Source of the DNA: Polyporus tsugae
Lineage: Eukaryota > Basidiomycota > Agaricomycetes > Polyporales > Polyporaceae
DNA length: 64,000 nt
Direction: 5' to 3'
Assembly: GCA_024305745.1 (NCBI GenBank)
Contig: JAHRBS010000013.1
Span: forward strand, 2,790,001-2,854,000
Shown: piece after piece, positions 23,342-33,880 of the stretch
Position numbering within the stretch: the first letter of the stretch is position 1
How the letters are laid out: each line of letters opens with the position of its first letter
The notes under the pieces: model-generated
Databases searched by the model: none
The model's input: only the letters and a program-made list of their open reading frames with translations
What the model was told of the DNA's origin: nothing
Program-made: the position numbers and the translations under genes

Positions 23342-25618
23342 ATGTTGTCGTTCCTTCCTGTCCTTTCCCTTCTCCTCCAGCTCGATGCATTCGTCCACGC
23401 CCTCACCTTTGACGTACATGTGCGCCAACGTGCCAACACTCTGACTGCCCGCGATACTTCGCATGTCACGCCTGTCGCGAACACCCACAACTCGGAGTAC
23501 GTCGCCAATGTCACCCTCGGTGGGCGCACCATCCCTGTTCTGTTGGATACTGGGAGGTATACACGTTCAACCTGTTGCTCCCGTTGCTCGAAAGATGTTG
23601 AATTGGGCCTAGCTCTGACCTTTGGGTAACCGGCTCGGTATCGAACGCCGAGGACCTTGGAAAATCCGTTTCACTAAGCTATGCGGTGGGGAAAGCCGCA
23701 GGTGAGCCCCTACGAGACTGGACTTATCCGCAGACGTTTGACACTCATCTCCTCTAGGCGACATCTACACTGCAGACCTGCAGTTCGCTAACTATACCGT
23801 CACCGATCAGGCATTCTGTAAGTCCTTTGTGTTCGTTTTCCTCCGTCCCTCCGTCGAGCGGCTTCGTTCGCCTGAATTTCTGTCTTTCCCCTCCCCTCGT
23901 CTTTCGCCTTGCTCTCGGGCACCGTTCATGCCCCATGGAGGGTGGTCGTCATGTCTATGCCAAGCGTTGCTATTCCTTTTGTATCGTGCGAATGCTCTTG
24001 TGATTGAAGGCATCTACTGGATATCCATATTTGCGTTCCACCCGATCCGCGAACAGTACGATATGGATGCAGACAGTGCCATCCAGTCGTATTGAGTGAT
24101 GCAATATACCAATTTTTGGTGTGCGAACCGTCAGACGCCTGCTCTGAAATGGAAATGTTCTGTTCATATGCAGCGTTTCTGTCTCGGGAATTGTTGGATT
24201 CAGCTGCTAATCGTTCCCTTATAGTGCTGGTGCAGGATACCTCCTCGTTTTCCGTTGACATCAAGTCACAAGGGTACGAGGGCCTCATCGGTCTTGGTCC
24301 CAACACTGGATCCGTCATCCGCGACAAGGTCGACGATGCAAGCGGGGATAGCGTGCTCGACCGTATCTTCACGCAAAACACCACCACCGCCAACTACCTC
24401 ACCATCCTTCTCAACCGTGAAGGCGACCCAACCAGCCCCGCTACGGGTCAGCTGACCATCTCGGAGCCCCTTCCGCAGTACACCAACATCTCGAGCATGC
24501 CTAAGCTGCCTGTCACGAAGGTGCACAAGCTGACAGACGAGGACCAGCACTGGCAGATATTGACCGACGTGAACGGCATCATTGGTCCTGATGGCCAGCC
24601 CATCGAGGTTGACTCGATCGTGCCGAGTGCGCCCGATGGCCAGTTGGTTGCCGTGTTCGACTCCGGTTTCACCCTTCCTCAGGTTCCCCGTGCGATGGCG
24701 GACGCAATCTACGGTCGTGTTCAGGGTGCGGAGTACAACGAGGAGTCTGAAGTCTGGACCGTCCCTTGTGACCAACTGATCAATCTCACGTTCACGTTTG
24801 GTGGTGTTGAGTACCCCATCCACCCACTCGACGTCTCGAGCAGCGACTTCAACATGGTCAGCTCTACCGGCAACCCCGTCTGTGTCGGCACGTTCCAGCC
24901 CATCACGTCCGCATTCAGCTTGCTAGGAGAGTACGATATCATTTTGGGCATGGCATTCAGTGAGTTTATGCGCTCTCTCTGTCGATCATGTCTAATGGAA
25001 TCACGCGCAGTGCGTAACACTTACACCCTGCTTGACTATGGTGACTTTATGGAGAACACTGCTGTCGATCGCGGCGACCCCTTCATCCAGCTTCTCCCTC
25101 TCACCAACGTGGCTGCAGCACATAACGACTTTGTCCAAGTACGCTTGGCTGGAGTCGATACCACAGGTGACTCGGCACATGCTCTTCTTCCCATTGATCA
25201 GATGAAGCACTCGCCCATTTCTGCCGCCGAGAAGAAGAAGCAGTAAGTGCATACACTCGGTGAAGCTCAGTAATTTCTAATAGCTATATTTTTACGCAGA
25301 TATGAAGAGATGATCCTCAGTCGCTGGCCTTACATCTTTGTCGGCTGCCTGGCGTTCGTCCTCATTTGCGCCGGTCTCATTACCTGGCGCTGCTGCGTTG
25401 CACGCCGCAAGAGGAGAGAGGCGAATCCCAAGCAGATGCGCCTTCCCGACACGGCTCAGCGCTCCCCTGGACCTCACCAGGTGTCGTTCAACCACGCGAA
25501 CGACAGCTACATGGAGATGGGCGAAAGCAAGCCCTACGGTCTTGACTCGACGTACCCCGCGTACCCTACCATGGCGTACCGCACTTCCACCGCGTCCAGC
25601 CAGCGCACACGCGTATGA
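23342..25618 (+). CDS. Membrane-anchored pepsin-like aspartic protease (A1), paralogue 2
   Basis: About six exons from ATG 23342 (MLSFLPVLSLLLQLDAFVHA, signal peptide) to stop 25618. The first catalytic motif is LLDTG joined across an intron to SSDLWV. The second is VAVFDSGFTLPQVP, so DSG replaces the DTG of paralogue 1; both forms are active in the family. Shared blocks include GYEGLIGLGPN and LDRIFTQNTTTANYLTILL. A membrane helix near the end (WPYIFVGCLAFVLICAGLITW) precedes a basic CCVARRKRR patch and a cytosolic tail. The intron after TVTDQAF spans 23820-24224 (405 bp), far longer than its neighbours. Confidence 0.93.
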
Positions 25619-26907
25619 TTTCCATCCGCGCTCACGCGTTGTGGACTCGCCCGTGTCCTAGGCCGCCACCGTCACTTCCGTGAAGAAGAGATCGGACTTC
25701 GAGAAGTTGTCTTACTGCTCCGCATGCCCTCCTGCCTACCTCCTCCACACACATCGTACCCTAATCCCACCGCTGTTGTAGCTCGATCGTCGTCGCTCTG
25801 CCTCTGCTGCTACCATGCACCTCGCTCACTCTGTATCATACCTATCTAATCCTTGCTCGAGCCTAGCCTCTCGCACCCATTTCGTCTTGTCCGCTGGTCT
25901 CAGCTGCTGGTACTCGTACGACCTTCGTGCTCTCACCGTCCTCCCTTCTCTCTCCTCTCCGCTCCCGTTATTCCCCGATATCCTGAGCAGCTACCGCAGC
26001 TCGCAGTCCATTATTCCACTGTCTTCGTCGCGCCTGTGGACAGGCTGCCCGTCTTCGGTCGGGTTCGTTGCACATTACCCGTCGCCTTCTCGTATCACTG
26101 CATGCATGTGTGTAGGCTTGCCTTTGACTTACGGCAGTGATACTCCGCCTTCTTATTCTAGCTTGGCTTATTTCCTTGGGTCGGAATCGTGTAAAACAGT
26201 GAACAGGCAGGCTTCAGCTTGCCGTACCCATCACCCGCTCTGCTGCTGGCTAGAATGTCCACTATCGCGGAACGCTCAGACCGCTCGTCCCATGCTCGCA
26301 ATCGTGCATGCACTCGCCGTGATATATCTTAGGGGGGTCGAACGTCCTCTGTACATGTATCATGATGTACGCCGTTCCTGTCCGTATCGTGTGGACACGA
26401 CGTCTCCGTCGGCTGAGTCTGGTTTCGCACACTCGCATTTTCTCCGCGCGGTCGTGTCTCAAATGCTCGCGTATTTTGTGTCTAGAGCCAGGGCCCCGCG
26501 GCTCGTAACTCGTTGTAGTTCTGAACCGTATACAATCGAAGATGGTTCTCGCTGTCGTATGGCCGTGCCCTTGTAGATACATCCATACTGGAGCATCCTG
26601 CTCGAGCGTTGTCAGTCTTGATGATTCTTGGTTCATATACGATGTTAAGTAGCCTCTACCCATCTTTTCCAGATACCAGTGGACTTCAAGGACCCAAGCG
26701 TCGATATCAGAGACGTCGGTTTGCGAATGAAACTTTATGTACAAAACATCATTACCCTACTCTGGAGTCACTAGAGCATCAGCAGTGGTATCACGACTAT
26801 GCACTGGTACGTTATATGCGCAAATGAGAATACTAGCATACATCCTCCATCGTCGCTCGGGCAACCCGTCCGCGTCATATATCACCCCGTCTACCCCACC
26901 GCACCGT
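25619..26907. other. Intergenic, probably untranslated ends
   Basis: About 1.3 kb between two converging genes. A 253-codon frame at 25815-26576 has Ser/Leu/Arg-rich content with no family pattern and is probably chance. Confidence 0.4.
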
Positions 26908-29484
26908 CTAATGTACGATGTCCACAGCGATGCGCTGCCCCTGGACCCCATACGCCAAACGCGCGTTGTCCTCTCCGACCATCAGCATGATCGTGCCCCC
27001 ACACACCTCCCCGGCATACTTCTCGTCTGGAATCCGATGCGCATGCCGCATCTCGTTCTCAGCGACAGGCGGCGGGGCCCCGCCGCACGTGCACGGGTAC
27101 TTGTACACCTCGTCCATCGTCCCGCCCGCGCTCCTGTACCTGAACTTCATGTACCCCTGCAGCGCGCTGTCCAGTCTGCAATTCAATCACGTCCCCGGCG
27201 TCAGCGTCGGTCCACCCCCTGGTAGTGGCAGAAAAGAAAGTAAGAAGAAAAAAAAGGCTCACCGGAACCCGATCTCCTCCATCCTACCCACGAGCTTGTC
27301 CAGCCGCGCCATCGCCGAGATCTTGGGCTGCGCGACGATCGAGTATCCCCCGTAGAACATCAGCACGCCGCCCTTCCCCTCCTTCTCCCTCAAGTTGTCC
27401 TTCGCAGACTCGCGGTACCGGACGAGCGCGTCCTCGAGCGCGGCGAAGAACGCCTCGGGCGTCGGGTAGCACACCCCGCCCTGGTTCCGCGTCGTCTCCA
27501 CGCGCCACCAGTCCGTCTTGTCTTCGTCGTCCCCCTCAGCGGCGTCGGTGGCGGCGCGCGGGCTCTGAGTCTTAGGCTTCAAGGTGGCGCGGGACGCCTT
27601 GCGCGCGCGGTGCGCGGCGGTCCACTGGGCGAACCAGCGCTCGAACTCGCGCTGGCGCATCTTCTTCGAGACGCGCTTCCTGGGGGGTTTCTGTGGTGGC
27701 TCCGGGGCGGAGCCGGGGGCGTCCTTCTTCCCGTCCTTGGGCGGGGACGAGTGCGAGAGCGCCTTGAGCTGGCACTTTGTGCACTCGGCCCCCTTCCCCG
27801 TCCACTTGTGCCCGCACGTCACGCAGCGCTGTGGCGGGACAGCGGGTGCGGGCGCGTCGGGGAGGGACTCGACGTAGCACATGGTGCACATGCCGTTCTT
27901 CCCGTAAGGGTCGATCCACCTGCCGCAGTCGCGGCAGTTCGTCACTGTCCGCTTGCTCGGTCCGGGCGCGGAGGGACCTGCGCGGTCGGAGGCCGGGGTC
28001 GCTGAGGTGCGCGCGGAGGACGGGGACGAGGAGCCGCGGGTCGAGGTGGAGAAGCCGGACGAGGCCGAGGACGCGTCGGCGCCAGCGGCGGGGGCTGGTC
28101 GGACGTGTTTCTTCGACTCTGTCTTGGGTTTTGCCTGTGGCTGCGGCTGCACAAGCGAACCGGGCTTGACGACGGGGCGAGGTTTCGGGGTACCTTTCAC
28201 TGGGGTGGGCGCGGTCGCTGCACTCGCCGTCGCGGACACAGATGACGCATTGTCTGCAGAGCGCTGAGAAGTATGTGTCTTCTTCTTCTCGTTCTCCTTC
28301 GTGGGTGCAGTGTTTCGCGAGCTAGGGTCGGGGACTTTGAGAGGGGCGACGCTCTGCGTCAGCTTCGCAAGCTTTGCCGCCTTCCCCTCTCCGACTGGAG
28401 GCCACCCGCTAAAGCGCTGCATCTTGGAGGATGACGATCCTGGGAGGCCGGAGTCCGAAGGGCGTTTCTTCGATGTCGAAGCCGAGCTAGAGGAAATAAC
28501 AGCGCTCGTCTTTGGCTTCATCGGTACGAAAGTGAACAGCGGCTTGGGCGCAGAGATACGAACGTCCGTTTTGGAAGAGCTCGCTACAGCGTTGGACGTG
28601 GAGACGGAGCGAGCGTCGTCAACGCGGCGGATCTTGGATGGGCCTGGAGTAGGCTCCTCCACCTTACGTTTAGAAGAAACGCTGCGCGTAGTGGACGGGC
28701 CAACGGTCGAAGCCGGTGTTGGGAGAGGACGCGCGACAGAGGCTGATGTCGAGGCGATAGAGTTGGAGATGGCTGATGACGCGCCTTTGGATGACGAACC
28801 TGCAGATGTGGGAGCGCTTGCACGAACAGAAATGCTCTTTCCAGGGGGACCCATGGGGGTGATTGCGACAAGGGGGTATGCGTTATTAACAACGGTCGGA
28901 CCTGTGGGGACCCAGAATTCTCCTCCTCCAACGCGCAGTTTGTCCTTCAGGTTCAGATCCAGTACATGATACTGCGAGTGTCCAATGTGAGAACATGGCA
29001 CGGATGTCGACGGGATGCTCGTACCATGTCTGCCTTGGACGCGACCGGGGGCTTGGAGGCCCTCGCGGCTGATATGGCCGTGGACATGTTCTTGTGCACG
29101 TTGGTGGCGTGCCTCCGGACCGATGCAGCATTCGAGTTTGAGTACTCCCCGCAGGGGCAGATGAAAGAATTGGATTTGACGTCGCGATGGATAGTCACCT
29201 TACTGCCTACATGCATGAGGCCGACCCGGGCGCGAAGGTTAGTGTTCGCAGATGGTGGAGAGGGATACGACAAGGCATACCTCCGTACCAGACATGTGTG
29301 ATTCCGCGGTGAGAGTTTGAGACATGGGTACCGACGTTGTGTTCAAGTGCGTGAGTAGTGGAGGCCTTGGAGAGGAAGTTGCAACCGTCGTAGGGACACT
29401 TCTTGGTGAGTTCATGGGACTGTACAGAAAAGTGTGTGATCTATGGCTGATCCGTGCTTGACGCTACGATCAACTCACAGACAT
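26908..29484 (-). CDS. Multi-zinc-finger protein with long Ser/Thr/Pro-rich region, function unknown
   Basis: Five or so exons. A tiny first exon (ATG at 29482-29484, encoding Met-Ser, donor GTGAGT at 29478) joins to SHELTKKCPYDGCNFLSK, an inference from splice signals. Finger 1 is C-x4-C-x13-H-x4-H; finger 2 (FICPCGEYSNSN..RRHATNVH) is C-x-C-x13-H-x4-H. About 300 disordered residues follow. Next are two Cys4 ribbons: NCRDCGRWIDPYGKNG(M)CTMC and RCVTCGHKWTGKGAECTKC. A basic helix (RKRVSKKMRQREFERWF) and a C-terminal globular part with KYPCTCGG end the protein. DNA or RNA binding is likely. I do not recognise the family. Diverges from the first F-box gene. Confidence 0.75.
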
Positions 29485-29797
29485 CTATTGCACTATCCGT
29501 CCACCGGGAAACAAACATGTACAATCGACGAGCGGGGGCTGGCGCGGCGCGGGCGTAGACGCGGACGATGGTCAAGCACCCAAAGTCACACTCACACGCG
29601 TCTGCCGCGTCGTGTCACAACACGCTTCACCCGTGACCCGTGACCTCCCGTGACGCGGTAAGTGACTAATTAGTAGCCCTCATGAGTAGTCGACCCAGTC
29701 GTCTTTCCTCACGTTAACGTTAACGTTCATCAGGCAAGTCATCGCTCTACACATGGAAATATCTAACTCACCTATATATGATTGCCACTGCTGGTAG
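29485..29797. promoter_or_regulatory. Divergent promoter with a GTGAC cluster
   Basis: A 313-bp interval between the zinc-finger start and the F-box start. Six GTCAC/GTGAC pentamers lie in 29585-29666, five of them within 53 bp. A palindromic GTTAAC-repeat (ACGTTAACGTTAACGTT) lies near 29711-29727. Both could be factor sites; this is inference. Confidence 0.4.
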
Positions 29798-31287
29798 ATG
29801 GGCTACGTGCTGAACCTCGACATCCTCCACAACATCATGTCCTTAGCGGACAGAATGTCCACCTCCCGCCTCATGCGGACCTGCCGAATACTCAACCATG
29901 AAGGAGCCAAACACCTTCTTAGAAATACCCCATGGGTCATGGGCCACGCCGCTGCAATATCTTTCACTCAGTACGCCTTTGCGAGAGCAGACGTCGACGA
30001 AATGGCCCATCGGATGCATTGGCTACGTAGCCTTCACCTGTCTGTGCTAAGGCGCCCCGACTCTTGCCCAAGGTTCGCCCGGACTATGGCCTTCTTCCTT
30101 TCCCACTTTGCCATCCACGCCCCAAACTTTGTAGAGCTGGAGCTTCGTGACAGCGAGGAGCTCTTGTCTGCGGACCCTGATTTGGCGGAGGTCATTGGCG
30201 CGATAGCGCGTTTGCAGAAGCTGACACTTGGGAGCGCGGGCCCCCAGGCATCCAACATGCTCCGTCACTCCAAATTTCGCCTTTGGTTCGCAGACATCGC
30301 TGCCACCCATGAACAACCCGCACAATTATCGGCGAATGACAATCCCGTCTTTGCGCTCCATAACTCGTGCGACACTCTCCGGGTCCTTAGCCTCGAGCGC
30401 GTCACCTTCGACCGTGGCTCCGACCACCCCCTGCCATGTTACCAGAACCTGATCCAGCTCGACCTTGCCACCTCCCTTGTTCCCTCAGCATATCGTCTCG
30501 CCCAAGCCTTCCCGAACCTGCGGACACTGAACGTAAACACAGACCCCGGTTACTCCGATCTCAACGCGGTCGAGCGAGAGGAGACGCGACAAGCGAACAT
30601 GGTCGGACAAGCCCAACACGACACCTTCCACGCCCTTCGTTCCTACAGCGGCTCGATCCTCTCCCTCTACCTCTTCGGGCTCACCTGCCCCATCCCGTTC
30701 ATCAACCTGCGAGAGAACGAGGACGAGCCATGCTGGGACGTGCCCATGCTGCAGGCCGTCTGCGCGAAGGCGCGTCCTGCGCACCTCGAGTTGTACATCT
30801 CCTACATATCCGACTTCTTGTCCCAAGCGGAGGACTTTGTCCAGCTGTGCGCAAATGAGGATTTCCGGACCACGAGGACGCTGACGGTGACGTTCGACAT
30901 CTTCTGGGCGGCGAGGAACCTCGACTTCGTACAGGTGCTGGTAAGTGTCGAGTCACTGCATACAGCTTATATATGTCCCATGTGAAAGTGCTGACGGCTA
31001 TGTATGTTGTACAGGAATGCATATACTCTGCCGTGCGAGCGTCCTCGCTCCGGGCGGTCGAGTTGATCCTGGACTGGCAGTGCTTTTGGGAAGATTGTTT
31101 TGACGAAGACCCATCCGCTTCGCCTGCGGCAATGTTCCTGCGGCTCTTCGACCCGGAGGCGGTTGCCGACAAGCTGTTCGAGACGACGGAGATGCTGAAG
31201 ACGGCCGTCATCTGTCTCAAGACCTTTGGCAAACCGGATGTTATGGCCCGGCGTGGGCCTGACATCGATTACAACGATGACAATTGA
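29798..31287 (+). CDS. F-box/LRR-like protein, tandem paralogue 1
   Basis: Two exons, 29798-30940 and 31015-31287 (471 aa). The N-terminus (LNLDILHNIMSLADRMSTSR, then LMRTCRILNHEGAKHLLR) is the degenerate F-box of mushroom-type proteins. Leucine-rich repeats follow (NFVELELRDSEELL, CDTLRVLSLERVTF, FPNLRTLNV). The C-terminus is acidic (RRGPDIDYNDDN). An F-box of this kind would bind Skp1 in an SCF ubiquitin ligase, with the repeats choosing the target. It is followed 360 bp later by a close paralogue with the same exon structure. Confidence 0.85.
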
Positions 31288-31646
31288 AGAGAAGTTCTGC
31301 TCTCTGCACCCATACGTCTGTTCATCCAAGTACTCGGTGTTCGGTCTTTGCCTGACATTTTCACATAGTGATAGGGAACTGAGGTCAAGTGCAGCTACCT
31401 TAGTCGGTTCTCGTAGATTGACAAGAGGCTTCGCCGTATTTTCCAATTTGACGCCATATATTCTTTGCCGCTCGATGTGGTTGATATGGACGAGCCTGGG
31501 ACGAGCGACCGGCCGGCGCCGCTCAGGCGGGAACTTCGCCAGCTTCGATGCGAAGCGCTCGTAGCATGGTGTACTATCACCACCTCATCAGGCATGTAAT
31601 CGTCCGCATCTGAGCAGGTATGACTTACATACGGTTGTGCTGGTAG

Positions 31647-33153
31647 ATGGCATATGTGTTGAACATCGATGTCCTGCACCACATCATGTTCTTCTTGGAC
31701 AGAATGTCCATCTCTCGCCTTATGCGGACCTGTCGGACGCTCAACCATGAAGGTGCCAGGCACCTCTTCAGAGATCATCCATGGATCAAGGACGAGGCGG
31801 GTGCCACATCCCTCACTCAGTACGCAAGAGCAAGAGCAAACGTCGATGAGACCGCACACAGGATGCAATGGTTACATGGCCTTCACATATGCGCGCCATG
31901 GACATGGACAAGACACCCTGCAGCCGAGTCCTGCCAAAGGTTTGCCCAGTCTATGACATCCTTCCTCTCGCGCTGCGCCATTTATGCGCCAAACCTGGCA
32001 GAACTGGAGCTCAGTGGCAGCGAGGAGTTGTTTGCTGCACACCCTGCGCTGATAAGAGCCGTCGGGACTATGGCGCACCTGCGGAAGCTGAGACTCTGGA
32101 ACGCGGGCCCCCAAGCGTTCGGAATGCTGCGTCAGTCGCACTTTCGCCTGCGGTGTGCCGAAATCGGTGGCCTCCACGAGCAGCCTCCACAGCCGTCGGT
32201 GAAGGACAACCCCATCTTCGCGCTCTATCACTCCCGCGACACTCTCCGGGTCCTAACCCTCGAGAACGTCCCCTTTGACTCGGACTACCACATGCCGTGT
32301 TACAAGAACGTGGACGAGCTCACGCTCTCCTCCTCCCTCGTCCCTCCGGTACACCGCCTCGCACAGAACTTCCCGAACCTGCGGGTATTGACCGTACGAA
32401 CGTACCCCGGCTACTACTACCTCAATGCGGCCGAGCGAGAAGAGCAGCGGCGGGCGAGCATCCTCCGGCAAGAGCAGCGCGGCACGTTCCGGGCCCTCGA
32501 CTCATACAGCGGCTCGATCCTCTCTCTATACGTGTTCGGCCTCACCTGCCGCATCCCATACGTCTCGCTGAGGGACGACCAGGACGAGCCGTGCTGGGAC
32601 GCGCGCATGCTGCACGCCGTCTGCGCGAAGGCGCGTCCGGCACACCTCGTCCTATACATCTGCTCGGTCGGCACCTTCCTGTCCCAGGCGGAGGACTTTG
32701 TCCATCTGTGCGCGGGTGCGGACTTTTGTGGGGTGCGGACGTTGAGCGTGACGTTCGACGTTTGGTGGGCGAGAGACCTCGACTTGGCGTGCGTCGTGGT
32801 GAGTTTTTACTCCGGGCGTGAAGCTTATGCTTGACCTGCACGGAGCGCTGACCGCTGGACGTATGGTCACACAGGAATGCATATATTCGGCTGTGCGATC
32901 GTCGTCGCTCCGCGCGGTCGAGCTGGTTTTTGACTGGCGGGGCTTTTGGGAAGACGGTAACGAAGATGTAGATCCAGACTTCCCACCTCCTGCGGAGACG
33001 TTCCTGAGGAGCGTGGACCTAGACGTGGTTGCCGACGAGCTGCTTGATACGACGGAGACGCTAGAGACGGCAGTCGTCCGTCTGAGAATCCTTGGACAAC
33101 CGGAGGTTACAGCCCGGCGTGGGCCTGACATCAATTATGACGATGACGATTGA
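31647..33153 (+). CDS. F-box/LRR-like protein, tandem paralogue 2
   Basis: Two exons, 31647-32798 and 32875-33153 (476 aa). Aligned with paralogue 1 throughout: the N-terminal LNIDVLHHIMFFLDRMSISR, the LRR core (LAELELSGSEELF, RDTLRVLTLENVPF, FPNLRVLTV), the shared YSGSILSLYVFGLTC block, the single intron at the same place, and the tail RRGPDINYDDDD. The pair arose by tandem duplication. The upstream 360 bp also resembles the region before paralogue 1 near the start codon (GCTGGTAGATGG in both). Role as for paralogue 1. Confidence 0.85.
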
Positions 33154-33880
33154 GGAGAAGTTTCCCTCTCGGGCATTTTAAGTATCTATCCGTTTAGGTA
33201 CGAAATACACTTTAGCCATCCTCAGTACGTACTACTGCAGCTAATACGGAAACATTCAACAGTGTATATATGTACATGACCTTGGGATGGAAAGAAACCG
33301 CAGTGTTACACCACCAGGCATCATGAATGGGGTAGGACACCGGCAGAGCGAGCTACAGCCTACGTAGCTTCTTCCAGTCGGAGAAGTGCATATGTGAAAA
33401 CGTCGCCGGTGGACGTCTCGTCTTCACTCCAGATGATCAGCTCGTCTTCCATGTGTTCGAGAATACTTATTGAACGGAGTGCAGTCATTGGTGTCGGCGT
33501 TGTCCGAACTTGTAATGGCCACTGGCAACTCATTAGCACGTGGCAGGACGCCAATGGCAATGCTGTGATTCTGTGAGAGGACTCCCTGTGGGGTGGCGAA
33601 GACTGCCGCTTGGATTGAGCCTCTCATGTTCTCGACTACCGTATCTCACTGCGTGGTCTGATCCGATGGTATCCAATTCCACGAAGCATATGTGGTAGTA
33701 CATCCCTGGGGACTATAACGAGCGATTGTAAGGAACGATCTAGCAGTGGATACCCGTATATGATAGCGCGAAAGCAAACATTGTAACGTAGTACCAAAAG
33801 CATATGGATGTTGTTACGATAATGAAGGTAGAAAACGAGATAAACTGCACGGGCAAAACAGGAGGCCCTGATTATGGTAG
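33154..33880. other. Intergenic, no gene seen
   Basis: About 0.7 kb of 3' flank between the second F-box gene and the converging monooxygenase gene. Confidence 0.4.

Noticed and set aside
25815..26576. 253-codon plus-strand frame downstream of protease 2
   Set aside because: Ser/Arg/Leu-rich with no family pattern or splice logic; lies in the 3' flank between converging genes.
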